Shown here: piece after piece, positions 1-8,235 of the stretch | Numbering within the stretch: the first letter of the stretch is position 1 | How the letters are laid out: every line of letters begins with the position of its first letter | DNA from: Oscillospiraceae bacterium | Lineage (GTDB): Bacteria; Bacillota; Clostridia; Oscillospirales; Ruminococcaceae | Assembly: GCA_900768245.1 (NCBI GenBank) | Contig: CAAGCE010000070.1 | Span: 1 to 30,155, forward strand | Direction of reading: 5' to 3' | DNA: 30,155 bases | The notes under the pieces: generated by a model | What the model saw: the letters and a program-made list of their open reading frames with translations, nothing else | Told to the model about the DNA's origin: nothing | Databases searched by the model: none | Made by a program: the position numbers and the translations under genes

Positions 1-1
1 A

Positions 2-568
2 ATTCAGTGCATACCGCTTGATGAGTGGAGCTACTGCACAAATCAGGCAAACGGATACAGCATATCAATTGAATGCTGTCACCCTGATGCAACAGGCAAA
101 TTTACAGCTGCAACAGAAAAAAGTCTTGCTGAACTTTGTGCTTGGCTTGTTGAAAAGTACGGTTTAGCTGTTGATGACATTATCCGTCATTATGATGTTA
201 CAGGGAAGCAATGTCCTTTATATTACGTTCCGACAAAATATCAGACCAAGGCTGCTGCCAACAAACGTTGGAACGATTTTAAGGCTCTTGTGAAATCAAA
301 TCTTATCAAAGATTACAACGATAAAAGCAAAACTGAGGATATTCATACGGAAAAGCCTGTTTTTAACGAATATACCGTTAAAATACTTTGTGACAAGCTG
401 AATGTCCGCAAAGCTCCGGGGCTTAATAATGAAATTGTTATGACTGTACCCAAAGGATATAAATATACTATTGTTGCGGAACAGTATGTAGGAAATGTTC
501 CTTGGGGCAAGCTTAAAAGCGGCGTGGGTTGGATCTCTCTTCTTCCCACTTATGTTCAGAAATGCTGA
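2..568 (+). CDS. Endolysin, N-acetylmuramoyl-L-alanine amidase with SH3 domain (5' end missing)
   Basis: The frame is open from base 2 to the stop at 566-568, so this is the C-terminal 188 residues of a gene that starts outside the window. The first part matches the end of an Amidase_2 domain. The stretch RHYDVTGKQCP (about residues 63-73 of the visible part) has the His and Cys that hold the catalytic zinc in this family, while the first zinc His must lie upstream. The last 65 residues form a bacterial SH3-like wall-binding domain (LNVRKAP, then a GWI motif near the end). The enzyme would cut the amide bond between MurNAc and L-alanine in host peptidoglycan at lysis. No signal peptide can be judged because the N-terminus is absent. 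The holin gene follows directly, as expected for a lysis cassette. Confidence 0.9.
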   Translation: MQCIPLDEWSYCTNQANGYSISIECCHPDATGKFTAATEKSLAELCAWLVEKYGLAVDDIIRHYDVTGKQCPLYYVPTKYQTKAAANKRWNDFKALVKSNLIKDYNDKSKTEDIHTEKPVFNEYTVKILCDKLNVRKAPGLNNEIVMTVPKGYKYTIVAEQYVGNVPWGKLKSGVGWISLLPTYVQKC

Positions 569-591
569 TTTGGAAAGGCAGGTGTAAAACT

Positions 592-819
592 ATGAAATGG
601 AATGATTTTGTCAGAAAAATGGCAAGCCGTAAATTCTGGGCGGCTGTTGCAGGTGTTGTTGTTTCGATAATGATAATCTTCGGTGCAGATGCAGGCACGC
701 AGGAAAAAATCACGGGTGCAATTACAGCGACCGGAACGCTTGTATGCTATATTCTTGCGGAAGGCTCAACAGATAAAGCTGCAATTGATACAAAGAAAAG
801 TGAGGACAACAAAGAATGA
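592..819 (+). CDS. Putative holin
   Basis: This 75-residue protein has a short charged N-terminus (MKWNDFVRKMASRKF), then a hydrophobic segment at about residues 16-30, a second weaker one at about 42-54, and a charged tail. That is the layout of small phage holins, which open the membrane so that the endolysin reaches the wall. A longer reading from 529 is possible, but it overlaps the endolysin and has no SD. The ATG at 592 is preceded by GGCAGGTG at a suitable distance, so I chose it. It sits between the amidase and an XhlA-like gene. The holin call rests on topology and position, not on a recognised family motif. Confidence 0.7.
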   Translation: MKWNDFVRKMASRKFWAAVAGVVVSIMIIFGADAGTQEKITGAITATGTLVCYILAEGSTDKAAIDTKKSEDNKE

Positions 820-1064
820 CAACAGAAATCGTTACGGCATTGATCGCACTTGTTGGAAGTGCAGTAGGCTCTCTTTGCGGAATACTTATCAATACCAAAC
901 TTTCAAACTATCGCATTGAACAGCTTGAAAAGAAGGTCGACAAGCATAATAACCTTGTTGAGAGAGTATACAAGCTTGAACAGGACGATGCAGTAATTGA
1001 AGAAAAAATTGCTGTTGCCAATCACAGAATTGAAGATCTTGAAAAAATTCAGGTAAAGGGCTGA
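816..1064 (+). CDS. XhlA-like phage membrane protein
   Basis: This 82-residue protein has one N-terminal membrane helix (about residues 6-26) followed by a long charged coiled coil with the pattern YRIEQLEKKVDKHN, then IAVANHRIEDLEK. This is the usual look of hemolysin XhlA-type or related small proteins in lysis cassettes of Firmicutes phages. They are thought to work with the holin at the membrane. Its ATG overlaps the holin stop by 4 bases (ATGA), which points to coupled translation. The exact biochemical role is not visible in the sequence. Confidence 0.7.
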   Translation: MTTEIVTALIALVGSAVGSLCGILINTKLSNYRIEQLEKKVDKHNNLVERVYKLEQDDAVIEEKIAVANHRIEDLEKIQVKG

Positions 1065-1072
1065 AATTTAAA

Positions 1073-1912
1073 ATGGCGCATATTATCGGTGCGGTATCTT
1101 TAAGCAGTAAGCTTTACAGCCTAAGGGATATTGCCAAATATGAGAACATAAGCGTAGAAAAAATAGAAAGTCTGATGTCCGCAACTCTTAAAGCTGCTGC
1201 TGCAATGGCAGAGAATAAGACGGCAAGCGGCATTCAGGCTTTTTTTAACACCTATGGCTTCAAAGATATTAATGTTAATCGTTTTGTTTCACACGGCAAA
1301 CTAAGACCATTTGCATATGCGATACGACTTCAGACTGAAAAATGCTTCAAAGGTCAAAAAGAAGTGTATTACGCTATGTTTTACATTTCCAAGAGTGTTT
1401 ATAAGGACTGGCACAAGTATCACAAGGCTTATGACGGCAATGTCTATCCAAACATAAGCGAATACGGAGTGTCACAGACATACAATACACGGAGCGTAGC
1501 ATTAAGAAAATGTCCTGAGCTCAACTATTTTGAAGCTGCGACCAAATCACTTGGTTTTAAGCTCAGCGAAGCTGTTATGCTTGCCATTAATGAATATATG
1601 GAACGTCATTCCGATGTTTTCGGAGAGGTTCCCAAGTCTGAAATCGATGAATACAAGGTCAGAGAGAATAAAACTTCTTTGATATGGGCTTACATTGACC
1701 CTGACGTTGCAAGTGCTGTATATAAGGCGATACAGCGTTACAATATGGTAAACGTACCAATGGTAAAATTTTCAGAATTTGTTGAAGCGGCTTTGATAGA
1801 AAAGCTTGACAGACTTCCGATAAAATACACAAACCCTGAACTTTACAAGGAACAGCTTGAACTTGAAAAAGCCGAAGCTGAGTTTATACAGAACATCGGT
1901 AAAGAAACATGA
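1073..1912 (+). CDS. Unknown phage protein with two ribbon-helix-helix-like segments
   Basis: I do not recognise a named family for this 279-residue protein. Two regions resemble the strand-helix-helix pattern of ribbon-helix-helix (RHH) DNA-binding domains. One is at about residues 140-178 (SVALRK, then a helix, then SEAVMLAINEYMERH). The other is at about 202-247 (SLIWAYIDPDV, then a helix, then SEFVEAALIEKLDRL). The N-terminal 130 residues are mixed and unassigned, and the C-terminus (about 250-279) is a charged helix. It begins 9 bases after the XhlA-like stop and lies just before the terminase genes. A role in recognising packaging-site DNA, or in regulation, would fit, but that is inference. 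Confidence 0.65.
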   Translation: MAHIIGAVSLSSKLYSLRDIAKYENISVEKIESLMSATLKAAAAMAENKTASGIQAFFNTYGFKDINVNRFVSHGKLRPFAYAIRLQTEKCFKGQKEVYYAMFYISKSVYKDWHKYHKAYDGNVYPNISEYGVSQTYNTRSVALRKCPELNYFEAATKSLGFKLSEAVMLAINEYMERHSDVFGEVPKSEIDEYKVRENKTSLIWAYIDPDVASAVYKAIQRYNMVNVPMVKFSEFVEAALIEKLDRLPIKYTNPELYKEQLELEKAEAEFIQNIGKET

Positions 1913-2008
1913 TCAATAGTGGAAAAGCCTCTGCTTTGCTTTGCGGAGCTGTGTTTTAATGACTCTATTTTAGACGGCAGATCTTATTTTCAGGAAGGAG
2001 TGAAAACA

Positions 2009-2473
2009 TTGAACGGTAAAAATCTTCTCGCACCACATACTGATATGAATATTTCGGAAGAACAGGTTGAAGAAGCAAGAATATCAATAATGCAGGAGAA
2101 TTCCAATGCTTCAATGGTCTCATTGCTTCGTGAAAATGTTGAAAAGCGTAAAAAGGCACTTTCCGTTCTTATTGACGAAAATAAGATGAACAGTTCAAAA
2201 AGGCTTGCGGAAGCACTTGTAAGCCTTGATGATATTCTTCTTGACGAAGAAGTTCTTGCAGCTGTAAAGAGCAGTATTGTAACTTCCAAGGATCCTGCAA
2301 AGTCATATAGTGATTTCGCAAAGGCTGCTACTGAGATATACAACAGAATGATGAAGCAGCAGCTTTCCAGTTCCGACCCTGAGATACAGCAGCAGGGTTT
2401 AAACGGCAAATCAATCAAAGTTGCTGTGTCGGACAGCACGGGAACAACAATGGTATCGATCGGCGGTGAATGA
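2009..2473 (+). CDS. Putative terminase small subunit
   Basis: The best start is the TTG at 2009, preceded by AGGAAGGAGTG about 8 bases upstream. A longer reading from a GTG at 1919 has no SD. The 154-residue product is mostly helical and charged (EEQVEEARISIMQEN, ENVEKRKKALSVLIDE), with a helical middle part and a short Gly/Ser-rich tail. No clear helix-turn-helix is visible. The stop overlaps the start of the large terminase by 4 bases. Position and coupling are the main reasons for the call: small terminases bind packaging DNA and hand it to the large subunit, and they diverge quickly. It could instead be an unrelated helper protein. Confidence 0.5.
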   Translation: MNGKNLLAPHTDMNISEEQVEEARISIMQENSNASMVSLLRENVEKRKKALSVLIDENKMNSSKRLAEALVSLDDILLDEEVLAAVKSSIVTSKDPAKSYSDFAKAATEIYNRMMKQQLSSSDPEIQQQGLNGKSIKVAVSDSTGTTMVSIGGE

Positions 2474-4053
2474 TGATGTCGGAAAAGGAAGTATCGATCA
2501 CCCAAAAGAAAATATATCCGGAACCTGATATAAGTGCTGCCGCAAGTTCGATATGCTCGGAATGCGGTTCAACTTTCAGACAGGAATGGAATGCGGAACT
2601 CGGAGAATATTCCGAATTCAAGCTTTGTCCGCATTGCAGAAACAATATATCAGCAAGAAAATCAAGCAAAAAGCTTATAAAGCTTGAATATGAACCGCAT
2701 AAATATCAGCGGCTTGTACATCAAAGCAAGGCTCGTTTCAAGGTTATTGCGGCAGGAGCAAGAGGCGGCAAGGACTATTGCAGCGTTGTTGAATTTTTCA
2801 CATATCTTATGAAATGTGCAAATGAGGAACGTCCCGCAACACTCATTCCCAAGGTAATGGGTTGGATAATCGCACCGACCGAAACAATTGCCCGTCAGAA
2901 CTGGCGTGACTTGAAACGTGTTATTCCTCAGGAACTTATTGCAGATGAAAGCCGTTCAACAGGTCAGATAACTTTGATAAACGGAGTTCTTATTGAACTT
3001 CATTCAGCATATGACCCTGAATCACTTGTTGCTGTTGCACTCGACTGTGTGCTGATAACAGAAGCGGCAAGAATAAAAGACCTTGACGTTGTATGGGACA
3101 ACCTTGAAATGCGTCTTAATTCGCCTTGGAAAGGTGTTGGCGGGCTTGGCGGAATGGGACTTATAAACTCATCACCTCTCGGAAAAAACTTCTTTTATAA
3201 GATGTATCTTTTCGGAATGAACGTTGAGGGCAATCAGCTTTATGATCCCGACTGGGAAAGCTTTCATTGGACAACTTGGGACAATCCTTATATGGCTGAC
3301 AAGGGTGAAGAAATCAGGAACGGAAAGACTTATAAGGAACGAATGAGAGCAAGAATGTCTGATACACGATACAGACAGGATATACTTGCTGAATTTCTTT
3401 CAAATAAGTTTGCTGTGTTCCCGACATTCAGCAAATGCCTTGAAGCTATGCCACAGTTCAGTACGGATCCTGAACGGCAGGCTTATATAGATAAGTGGAG
3501 AAGTCCAAAACCGTTTATGACATATTCAATAGGCTACGACCCTGCTTCTATCGGAGATGACCCTATTATGTGGATAGTTGAAGATGAAACTGGCAAGGTC
3601 ATGCAGACCATATGTATGAGCGGAATGGGTTGGGACGCACAATTTGATAATATTGCTATGTATTCAGCCAAATACAATTATGCGGTATGCAAATTCGGAC
3701 GAACAGGACACGAAACTGTTGACAGTCAGCTTGTCAAACGAGGGATCACTACTATCCCGATAAATGAGCAAGGCTCAAATAAAGGAAATCTTGTTGAAAA
3801 TCTTTCACGAATTGTTGAAAACAGGCAGCTTACTATTCTTGATGACGGTTCTCCCATAACAGAGATCGTCAAGATAGAATTTGACGATTATATCCGAGAT
3901 AAAAAAGGCAGTACAATTACATATCATAACGGAACATCGGGAGGACACGATGACCACGTTTCTGCGGCATATTTTGCATTCAGCGACAAAGTCACGGTCA
4001 ATGAAACTGTTCCGTACTGCGGCTATCTCGGCGGAATAAAGCATAAGGGGTGA
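2470..4053 (+). CDS. terL: Terminase large subunit with N-terminal zinc ribbon
   Basis: This 527-residue protein is the packaging motor: an ATPase that pumps DNA into the prohead and a nuclease that cuts the concatemer. The Walker A-like loop is AGARGGKDY (about 95-103), with Asp after the Lys where Ser or Thr is usual. The Walker B region is CVLITEA (about 193-199), with the catalytic Glu at about 198. The coupling motif is LINSSPLG (about 231-238). The C-terminal RNase H-like nuclease shows SIGYDPAS (Asp about 357) and GGHDDHVSAA (Asp about 494 and 495). A four-Cys zinc ribbon (CSEC at about 29-32, CPHC at about 53-56) precedes the ATPase, which is an uncommon addition. Three ATG codons follow one another at 2470, 2473 and 2476, so the exact start is uncertain by one or two residues. 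Confidence 0.93.
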   Translation: MMMSEKEVSITQKKIYPEPDISAAASSICSECGSTFRQEWNAELGEYSEFKLCPHCRNNISARKSSKKLIKLEYEPHKYQRLVHQSKARFKVIAAGARGGKDYCSVVEFFTYLMKCANEERPATLIPKVMGWIIAPTETIARQNWRDLKRVIPQELIADESRSTGQITLINGVLIELHSAYDPESLVAVALDCVLITEAARIKDLDVVWDNLEMRLNSPWKGVGGLGGMGLINSSPLGKNFFYKMYLFGMNVEGNQLYDPDWESFHWTTWDNPYMADKGEEIRNGKTYKERMRARMSDTRYRQDILAEFLSNKFAVFPTFSKCLEAMPQFSTDPERQAYIDKWRSPKPFMTYSIGYDPASIGDDPIMWIVEDETGKVMQTICMSGMGWDAQFDNIAMYSAKYNYAVCKFGRTGHETVDSQLVKRGITTIPINEQGSNKGNLVENLSRIVENRQLTILDDGSPITEIVKIEFDDYIRDKKGSTITYHNGTSGGHDDHVSAAYFAFSDKVTVNETVPYCGYLGGIKHKG

Positions 4054-4062
4054 GAAAAATAA

Positions 4063-5451
4063 ATGCCGTTATTTTCAAAGCGAAGCAATAAGCAATCAGA
4101 TAATAAAGCATTGCATACAGGACGTGCTTCGCAGATAAACGCAAGCCGAACGGATTATTCGCCGTATCAGGCTAAATCAGGCAAGCTGTTACAGCAGCTG
4201 CGCAGCGAATATAACGTATATGACGCTATTGACCTGCTTATTGAAAAGCACCCTGACACATCAATGGGTTATGCGGTTTTGCAGGCTCTTGTTAATCAGG
4301 GCGGCAAAATAGAATTCACAGGCTGTTCGGAACGAAGATCCTTAAAGCTTCTCGGGGAGTGGGAAAAATTTGCCGAACGTGTCAATGCTGTTAATTCAAG
4401 CGGTCTTGACGGTCTTGTTGCTCAGCTCCACGGTTATGATTTCCGATATGGCGGAATGGGCTGTGAGGTAGTTATCAATTCCGAATGCTCGGACATTGAG
4501 GACATATATCCCATTGCAGGAAAACAGCTGCGCTGGAAGCTTGAAGAACGCAACAATAATCAGAAATGGATACCGTATCAATGTGTAAACGGTAAAGAGA
4601 TCGACTTATCAGAAGCCAATTTTTTATGGATACCGTTCAATCCTCTTGAAACACCAAGAGGAACGCTACTGTTTGAAACGGCTATTCCTGCGGCGGATAT
4701 GCAGCTTGAATTCTTAAACAGCTCACAGGCTGTATTATACAGAGTGGGCTGCCCGAGATACGATATTTCACTTAACAAAGAAGCTATTGTTGCTTCTATG
4801 CCGCCTGATATTAAGAGTAATGCCAAAAAACAGCAGCAGTTCATCAGAGAGGTATATGACGATACAAAATCAAGCTTTCAGAATATGAGTGCCGAAAACG
4901 ACATAATTCACACCGATGATGTTGTTGTCAAGACTATCGGCGGTGACAGCTCTGCATATTTCCAGGGTATTTCGGCTTATGCGGAAGTAATCGACATTCA
5001 GATGATGAATGCTGTCAAGACACTCGGAACGCTTATGAACAGACGTTCAAGCGGTTCTTATGCGTTATCTACTGTGGAATTCAAAGTCATTGTAGATATG
5101 ATAGAACCGCGGCAGAGAGCGGAAAAGCGGCTCATTGAGAGCATAGCGAGGATATGGCTCAGGGTTCACGGAGTTCAGGCTGATGTCAAATACACTCCAA
5201 ATCCTATTGAATGGCAGACAATGCTTGACAAAATCGACTATGAACTTAAAAATCAGCAGTTTTACAGACGTTCAGATGAATATGGATATATTTCGCCTGA
5301 TACTGCCGCACAAAAGATCAACGGTTCTGAAAAGGCTTTTGCAAAACGTGAAGGTCTTTTTGAATATATCAAGAAATTTTTCACAGACGGTCAGAGCTCA
5401 TCGGATAACAACGATGAAAATTCAGATGATGAAAAAACAGAAGAAAGCTGA
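4063..5451 (+). CDS. Portal protein
   Basis: At 462 residues this has the size and position of a siphovirus portal: right after the large terminase and right before the capsid protease. Portals form the twelve-fold ring at one capsid vertex through which DNA enters and leaves. The middle has the usual mix of strands and helices (FLWIPFNPLETPRGT, then a long helix). The segment VIDIQMMNAVKTLGTLMN followed by the RRSSGSYAL loop resembles the stem and tunnel-loop region of DUF935-like and Mu-like portals. The C-terminus is acidic and probably disordered (DNNDENSDDEKTEES). I infer the subfamily only loosely. Confidence 0.85.
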   Translation: MPLFSKRSNKQSDNKALHTGRASQINASRTDYSPYQAKSGKLLQQLRSEYNVYDAIDLLIEKHPDTSMGYAVLQALVNQGGKIEFTGCSERRSLKLLGEWEKFAERVNAVNSSGLDGLVAQLHGYDFRYGGMGCEVVINSECSDIEDIYPIAGKQLRWKLEERNNNQKWIPYQCVNGKEIDLSEANFLWIPFNPLETPRGTLLFETAIPAADMQLEFLNSSQAVLYRVGCPRYDISLNKEAIVASMPPDIKSNAKKQQQFIREVYDDTKSSFQNMSAENDIIHTDDVVVKTIGGDSSAYFQGISAYAEVIDIQMMNAVKTLGTLMNRRSSGSYALSTVEFKVIVDMIEPRQRAEKRLIESIARIWLRVHGVQADVKYTPNPIEWQTMLDKIDYELKNQQFYRRSDEYGYISPDTAAQKINGSEKAFAKREGLFEYIKKFFTDGQSSSDNNDENSDDEKTEES

Positions 5452-5462
5452 GGTGAAAACAA

Positions 5463-6632
5463 ATGAAATTCGGAAATATCACAAAGTCGCTTAACGATAA
5501 TTCAGCGGAAATCACAGATGAGATGCTTGCAAAAATCAATCTGTATACCCGAAAGACTCTTACGGCTGACGAGGTTTATATTTTCCCTATCGTAATGTGC
5601 GACAATGAAATTGACCGTGACTATGAACATTTTACCGCAAATACAATAAAGGATTTCGCTGAAATGTTCAAGGGCAAAACGGTAATTTGCGACCATAATT
5701 ACAAAAACGCAAACCAGTGTGCAAGGATCTTTGATACAGAAGTAATTCACAATCCTACTGTCAAAACTTTTGACGGGCAGGACTTGTACCAGCTCAAAGC
5801 ATTTGCTTATATGCTTCGCAATGATGCTAACGCTGAAATAATCGCCAACATTGACGCAGGTATCTACAAAGAGGTATCTGTTGGCTGTTCGGTCAAGAGT
5901 GCAACTTGTTCCATATGTCACAATAATTATAACGATTATAATGAATGCAGACATTGGGCGGGTTATGAGTATGACGATGGGAAAATCTGCAATGTAGCCC
6001 TTGACGGAGCAAAGGACGCATACGAATTATCGTTTGTTGCTGTTCCTGCACAGCCCGGAGCAATGGTCACAAAATCAAAATGTTATGACGGTGATGATAC
6101 CGCCAAGAAAGAGAGGAAAAGCAAGATGAACTATGAAGATCTTAAAAAGGAACTTTCTGCTTTTAGCATTGAACTTGACAGCATAGCCAAGGCAAAGGGT
6201 GACGTTCCGGAAATGTCCGCTGTATTTGCAGCAATCAAGGCAAAGTATGACGAGGACATTGCAGCAGGAAAACTTGATAAGTCTGTTTCTGTATCAGCTG
6301 AAAAGCTTAAAGCGGTAACAGGCAAGGATATGACTGCTGACGAAGTATGCGACGCTCTTTCAAAGTCGGCAGAATTTGAAAAGAAAGCTGAGCTTTACGA
6401 CGGTATTAAGTCAAAGGCTGTTGAAAATGCCTGCAAGATGGGCATTAAGGCAAAGGGTGAAAGCTTTGACGAAGAACGTTATAAGAAGCTGTTTGCAGGC
6501 TTCAGCGTTGACGAAATCAACGGACAGGCTAAGGACTGGGAAGATGAAGCAAAGTCACTCTTCAAGTCAGGCAGAAAATCAGAAAATGAGGACAATGAAA
6601 AGTCCTATATCAAACCAAATCTTAATTTCTAA
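5463..6632 (+). CDS. Capsid maturation protease fused to scaffold domain
   Basis: The first 210 or so residues of this 389-residue protein look like a phage prohead protease. They include DRDYEHF, a CDHNYK segment with a possible catalytic His, and KEVSVGCSVK with a possible catalytic Ser. These assignments are by analogy. A Cys/His cluster follows (CSICHNNYNDYNECRHW, then C), common in this family and perhaps a zinc site. The C-terminal part (about 222-389) is Lys/Glu/Ala-rich and helical, typical of a scaffolding or delta-like domain. The major capsid protein lacks an obvious delta domain, so this part likely supplies the scaffold. The protease would remove the scaffold before DNA filling. 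Confidence 0.82.
   Translation: MKFGNITKSLNDNSAEITDEMLAKINLYTRKTLTADEVYIFPIVMCDNEIDRDYEHFTANTIKDFAEMFKGKTVICDHNYKNANQCARIFDTEVIHNPTVKTFDGQDLYQLKAFAYMLRNDANAEIIANIDAGIYKEVSVGCSVKSATCSICHNNYNDYNECRHWAGYEYDDGKICNVALDGAKDAYELSFVAVPAQPGAMVTKSKCYDGDDTAKKERKSKMNYEDLKKELSAFSIELDSIAKAKGDVPEMSAVFAAIKAKYDEDIAAGKLDKSVSVSAEKLKAVTGKDMTADEVCDALSKSAEFEKKAELYDGIKSKAVENACKMGIKAKGESFDEERYKKLFAGFSVDEINGQAKDWEDEAKSLFKSGRKSENEDNEKSYIKPNLNF
6126..6632 (+). CDS. Probable nested scaffolding protein (internal in-frame start)
   Basis: An ATG at 6126 lies in the protease reading frame, exactly at the junction between protease and helical domain (codon 222). Purine-rich GAGAGGAAAAGC stands just upstream and can act as an SD. 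Starting here gives a 168-residue protein beginning MNYEDLKKEL, all of it the charged helical domain. In lambda, gene Nu3 sits inside gene C in the same way, giving free scaffold from the protease mRNA. Use of this start is inferred and not proven by the sequence alone. Confidence 0.5.
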   Translation: MNYEDLKKELSAFSIELDSIAKAKGDVPEMSAVFAAIKAKYDEDIAAGKLDKSVSVSAEKLKAVTGKDMTADEVCDALSKSAEFEKKAELYDGIKSKAVENACKMGIKAKGESFDEERYKKLFAGFSVDEINGQAKDWEDEAKSLFKSGRKSENEDNEKSYIKPNLNF

Positions 6633-6649
6633 CGAGGAGGAAAACAACT

Positions 6650-7099
6650 ATGGCAATCAGAGATATTATCGGTAAGGCTGTAACTCTCACAGGCAATGAT
6701 GAGGTAGGTTACGGCAGCGAAGGCAATGCTGTATTCGGTGTTGTTTCACAGGTTGAAAAGGCAGGCAGCACAAGCGTTTATCCGCTTGGTTTCCAGGGCG
6801 CAAAGGGCGGCGCAACATTCAAGCTTGCTGCTGCAACTGTTTCCGCACTTGATCCCAATGCAAGCGGTGACTATGTTGTTACTGTCGAATTCGGACAGAT
6901 GATCGAAAATGTTCCTATTACAGCAACATCAGGCAAGCAGCCTTCCGCAGGCGGCGCAGTTGCAGTTGACGGTTCGGGCGCTCTTGTAAAGCTTGACACT
7001 CTTGCAGTAGCAACATCGGCGGCAACAGTCGTACCGCTCACAGCTGTTGCAACAGCTGTTGACAAGACAGCTAAGACTGCTACTATCAGAATTCTTTAA
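6650..7099 (+). CDS. Capsid decoration protein (head stabiliser-like)
   Basis: This 149-residue protein is rich in Ala, Gly, Val and Thr and seems all beta, with short strands such as VTLTGNDEVGYGSEGNAVFG. It starts after a strong SD (GAGGAGG) and lies between the protease/scaffold gene and the major capsid gene, the classic place for a decoration or head-stabilising protein (DUF2190-like). Such proteins bind the outside of the expanded capsid as trimers and strengthen it. The call depends on composition and position, since no diagnostic motif was seen. Confidence 0.7.
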   Translation: MAIRDIIGKAVTLTGNDEVGYGSEGNAVFGVVSQVEKAGSTSVYPLGFQGAKGGATFKLAAATVSALDPNASGDYVVTVEFGQMIENVPITATSGKQPSAGGAVAVDGSGALVKLDTLAVATSAATVVPLTAVATAVDKTAKTATIRIL

Positions 7100-7119
7100 T
7101 CACGAGGAGGATAAAAACT

Positions 7120-8154
7120 ATGAGCATTACAATTTCTCAGAATATTATCAAGGAAGTTCACGACACAGGTCTTTCAGTTTCAAGCATTCTTGAAAAGAAC
7201 TTTGCAGAGGAAATCTCCAAAAAGAGAGAATTAAATCCTGCTCTCAAAGGCGTTTCTGCTGTAAAGCTTGCTCTTCTTGATGCAGGCATTGACGGCAGTT
7301 CAAGAATCGAGAAGCTTTTCACAACAGATGATAATGATCTTCTCTTCCCCGCCTACATTACAGACCTTGTAGACCAGACTGTTAAGCACAGCGATATTAT
7401 GAAGTACATAGTTGCTGATGAAACAGGTATTGACAGCCTTGTTCTCAAAGCACCTACACTTGATCTTCTCTCTGATGAGAACAAGAAGAACCTCAAGAAA
7501 GCAAGAGTTGCCGAAGGTGCTGATATTCCTGTCCGCAAGGTTACTGTCGGCACTAAGACAGTTGAACTTTACAAGAAGGCTATTGCAATGTCGCAGACAT
7601 ACGAAGCACTCAAATATTCAAGAATTGACGTTGCTTCAAAGATGTTCAAGGCTATTGCACAGGATATTGTAGGTCAGAACATTGATGAAGCTGTTGCAAC
7701 TCTTGAAAAGTGCAATATTAAGACACTTGGCACAACAGCATCGGCTAATATCGTTACAGCAGATGAACTTTTTGAAGCCTGCGCTGATTATGCACTTAAA
7801 TACGGCTATGCGCCTACAACAATCATTGCTGACGAAGCACTTTTCAAGTCGATCGCAAGCATCATGTATAATACACAGTATGCGTTCGGTGCTAATGCTA
7901 AGCTTGCCGTTGAAATACCTCAGCTTAACAATATGAAGATCGCTCTTGTAAAGGCAGAGGTTTCTCAGAAGTCAAGCAAGAACAGAGCACTCCTGTTCAA
8001 CAAGGATATGTCTATTCAGCGTTTTGTTGCAAACGGCAGCAACATTGCAGAGGTTCAGAAGAATATCGCAAATCAGACACAGCTTTCCACACTTTCCGAA
8101 ATCTCAGGCTACGGCTCACTTATCGAGAGTGTCGGCGAAATCGTATCTGCATAA
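7120..8154 (+). CDS. Major capsid protein
   Basis: This 344-residue protein sits after the scaffold and decoration genes and has its own strong SD (ACGAGGAGG). The length and the order of segments fit an HK97-fold capsid protein. There is a helical N-terminal arm, a loop region with LFPAYITDLVDQT, and a spine-helix-like segment (SRIDVASKMFKAIAQDIVGQ). A later domain has TIIADEALFKSIASI and NRALLFNKDMSIQRFVAN. The N-terminus is too short for an HK97-type delta domain, which agrees with scaffold being made by the preceding gene. It would form the icosahedral shell. A terminator-like hairpin follows the gene, consistent with a need for abundant transcript. Confidence 0.85.
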   Translation: MSITISQNIIKEVHDTGLSVSSILEKNFAEEISKKRELNPALKGVSAVKLALLDAGIDGSSRIEKLFTTDDNDLLFPAYITDLVDQTVKHSDIMKYIVADETGIDSLVLKAPTLDLLSDENKKNLKKARVAEGADIPVRKVTVGTKTVELYKKAIAMSQTYEALKYSRIDVASKMFKAIAQDIVGQNIDEAVATLEKCNIKTLGTTASANIVTADELFEACADYALKYGYAPTTIIADEALFKSIASIMYNTQYAFGANAKLAVEIPQLNNMKIALVKAEVSQKSSKNRALLFNKDMSIQRFVANGSNIAEVQKNIANQTQLSTLSEISGYGSLIESVGEIVSA

Positions 8155-8166
8155 CACAATAACCGG

Positions 8167-8206
8167 ACAGGCAGCTATATAAAATAGTATACAGCTGCCT
8201 GTTTTT
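8167..8206 (+). terminator. Hairpin terminator after the major capsid gene
   Basis: ACAGGCAGCT (8167-8176) is the perfect reverse complement of AGCTGCCTGT (8193-8202), with a 16-base loop and a run of T at 8202-8206. It lies inside the late operon, so it can only be partial or must be overridden. Confidence 0.75.
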
Positions 8207-8235
8207 ACAATCTTTACAAGAAAGGTGCTGCTCTT

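Noticed and set aside
1919..2008. GTG start at 1919 for the small terminase gene
   Set aside because: No SD precedes it, while the TTG at 2009 has a near-perfect one.
1990..2505. A 171-codon minus-strand frame
   Set aside because: Antisense to the small terminase gene, with Ser/Phe-rich low-complexity translation and no SD.
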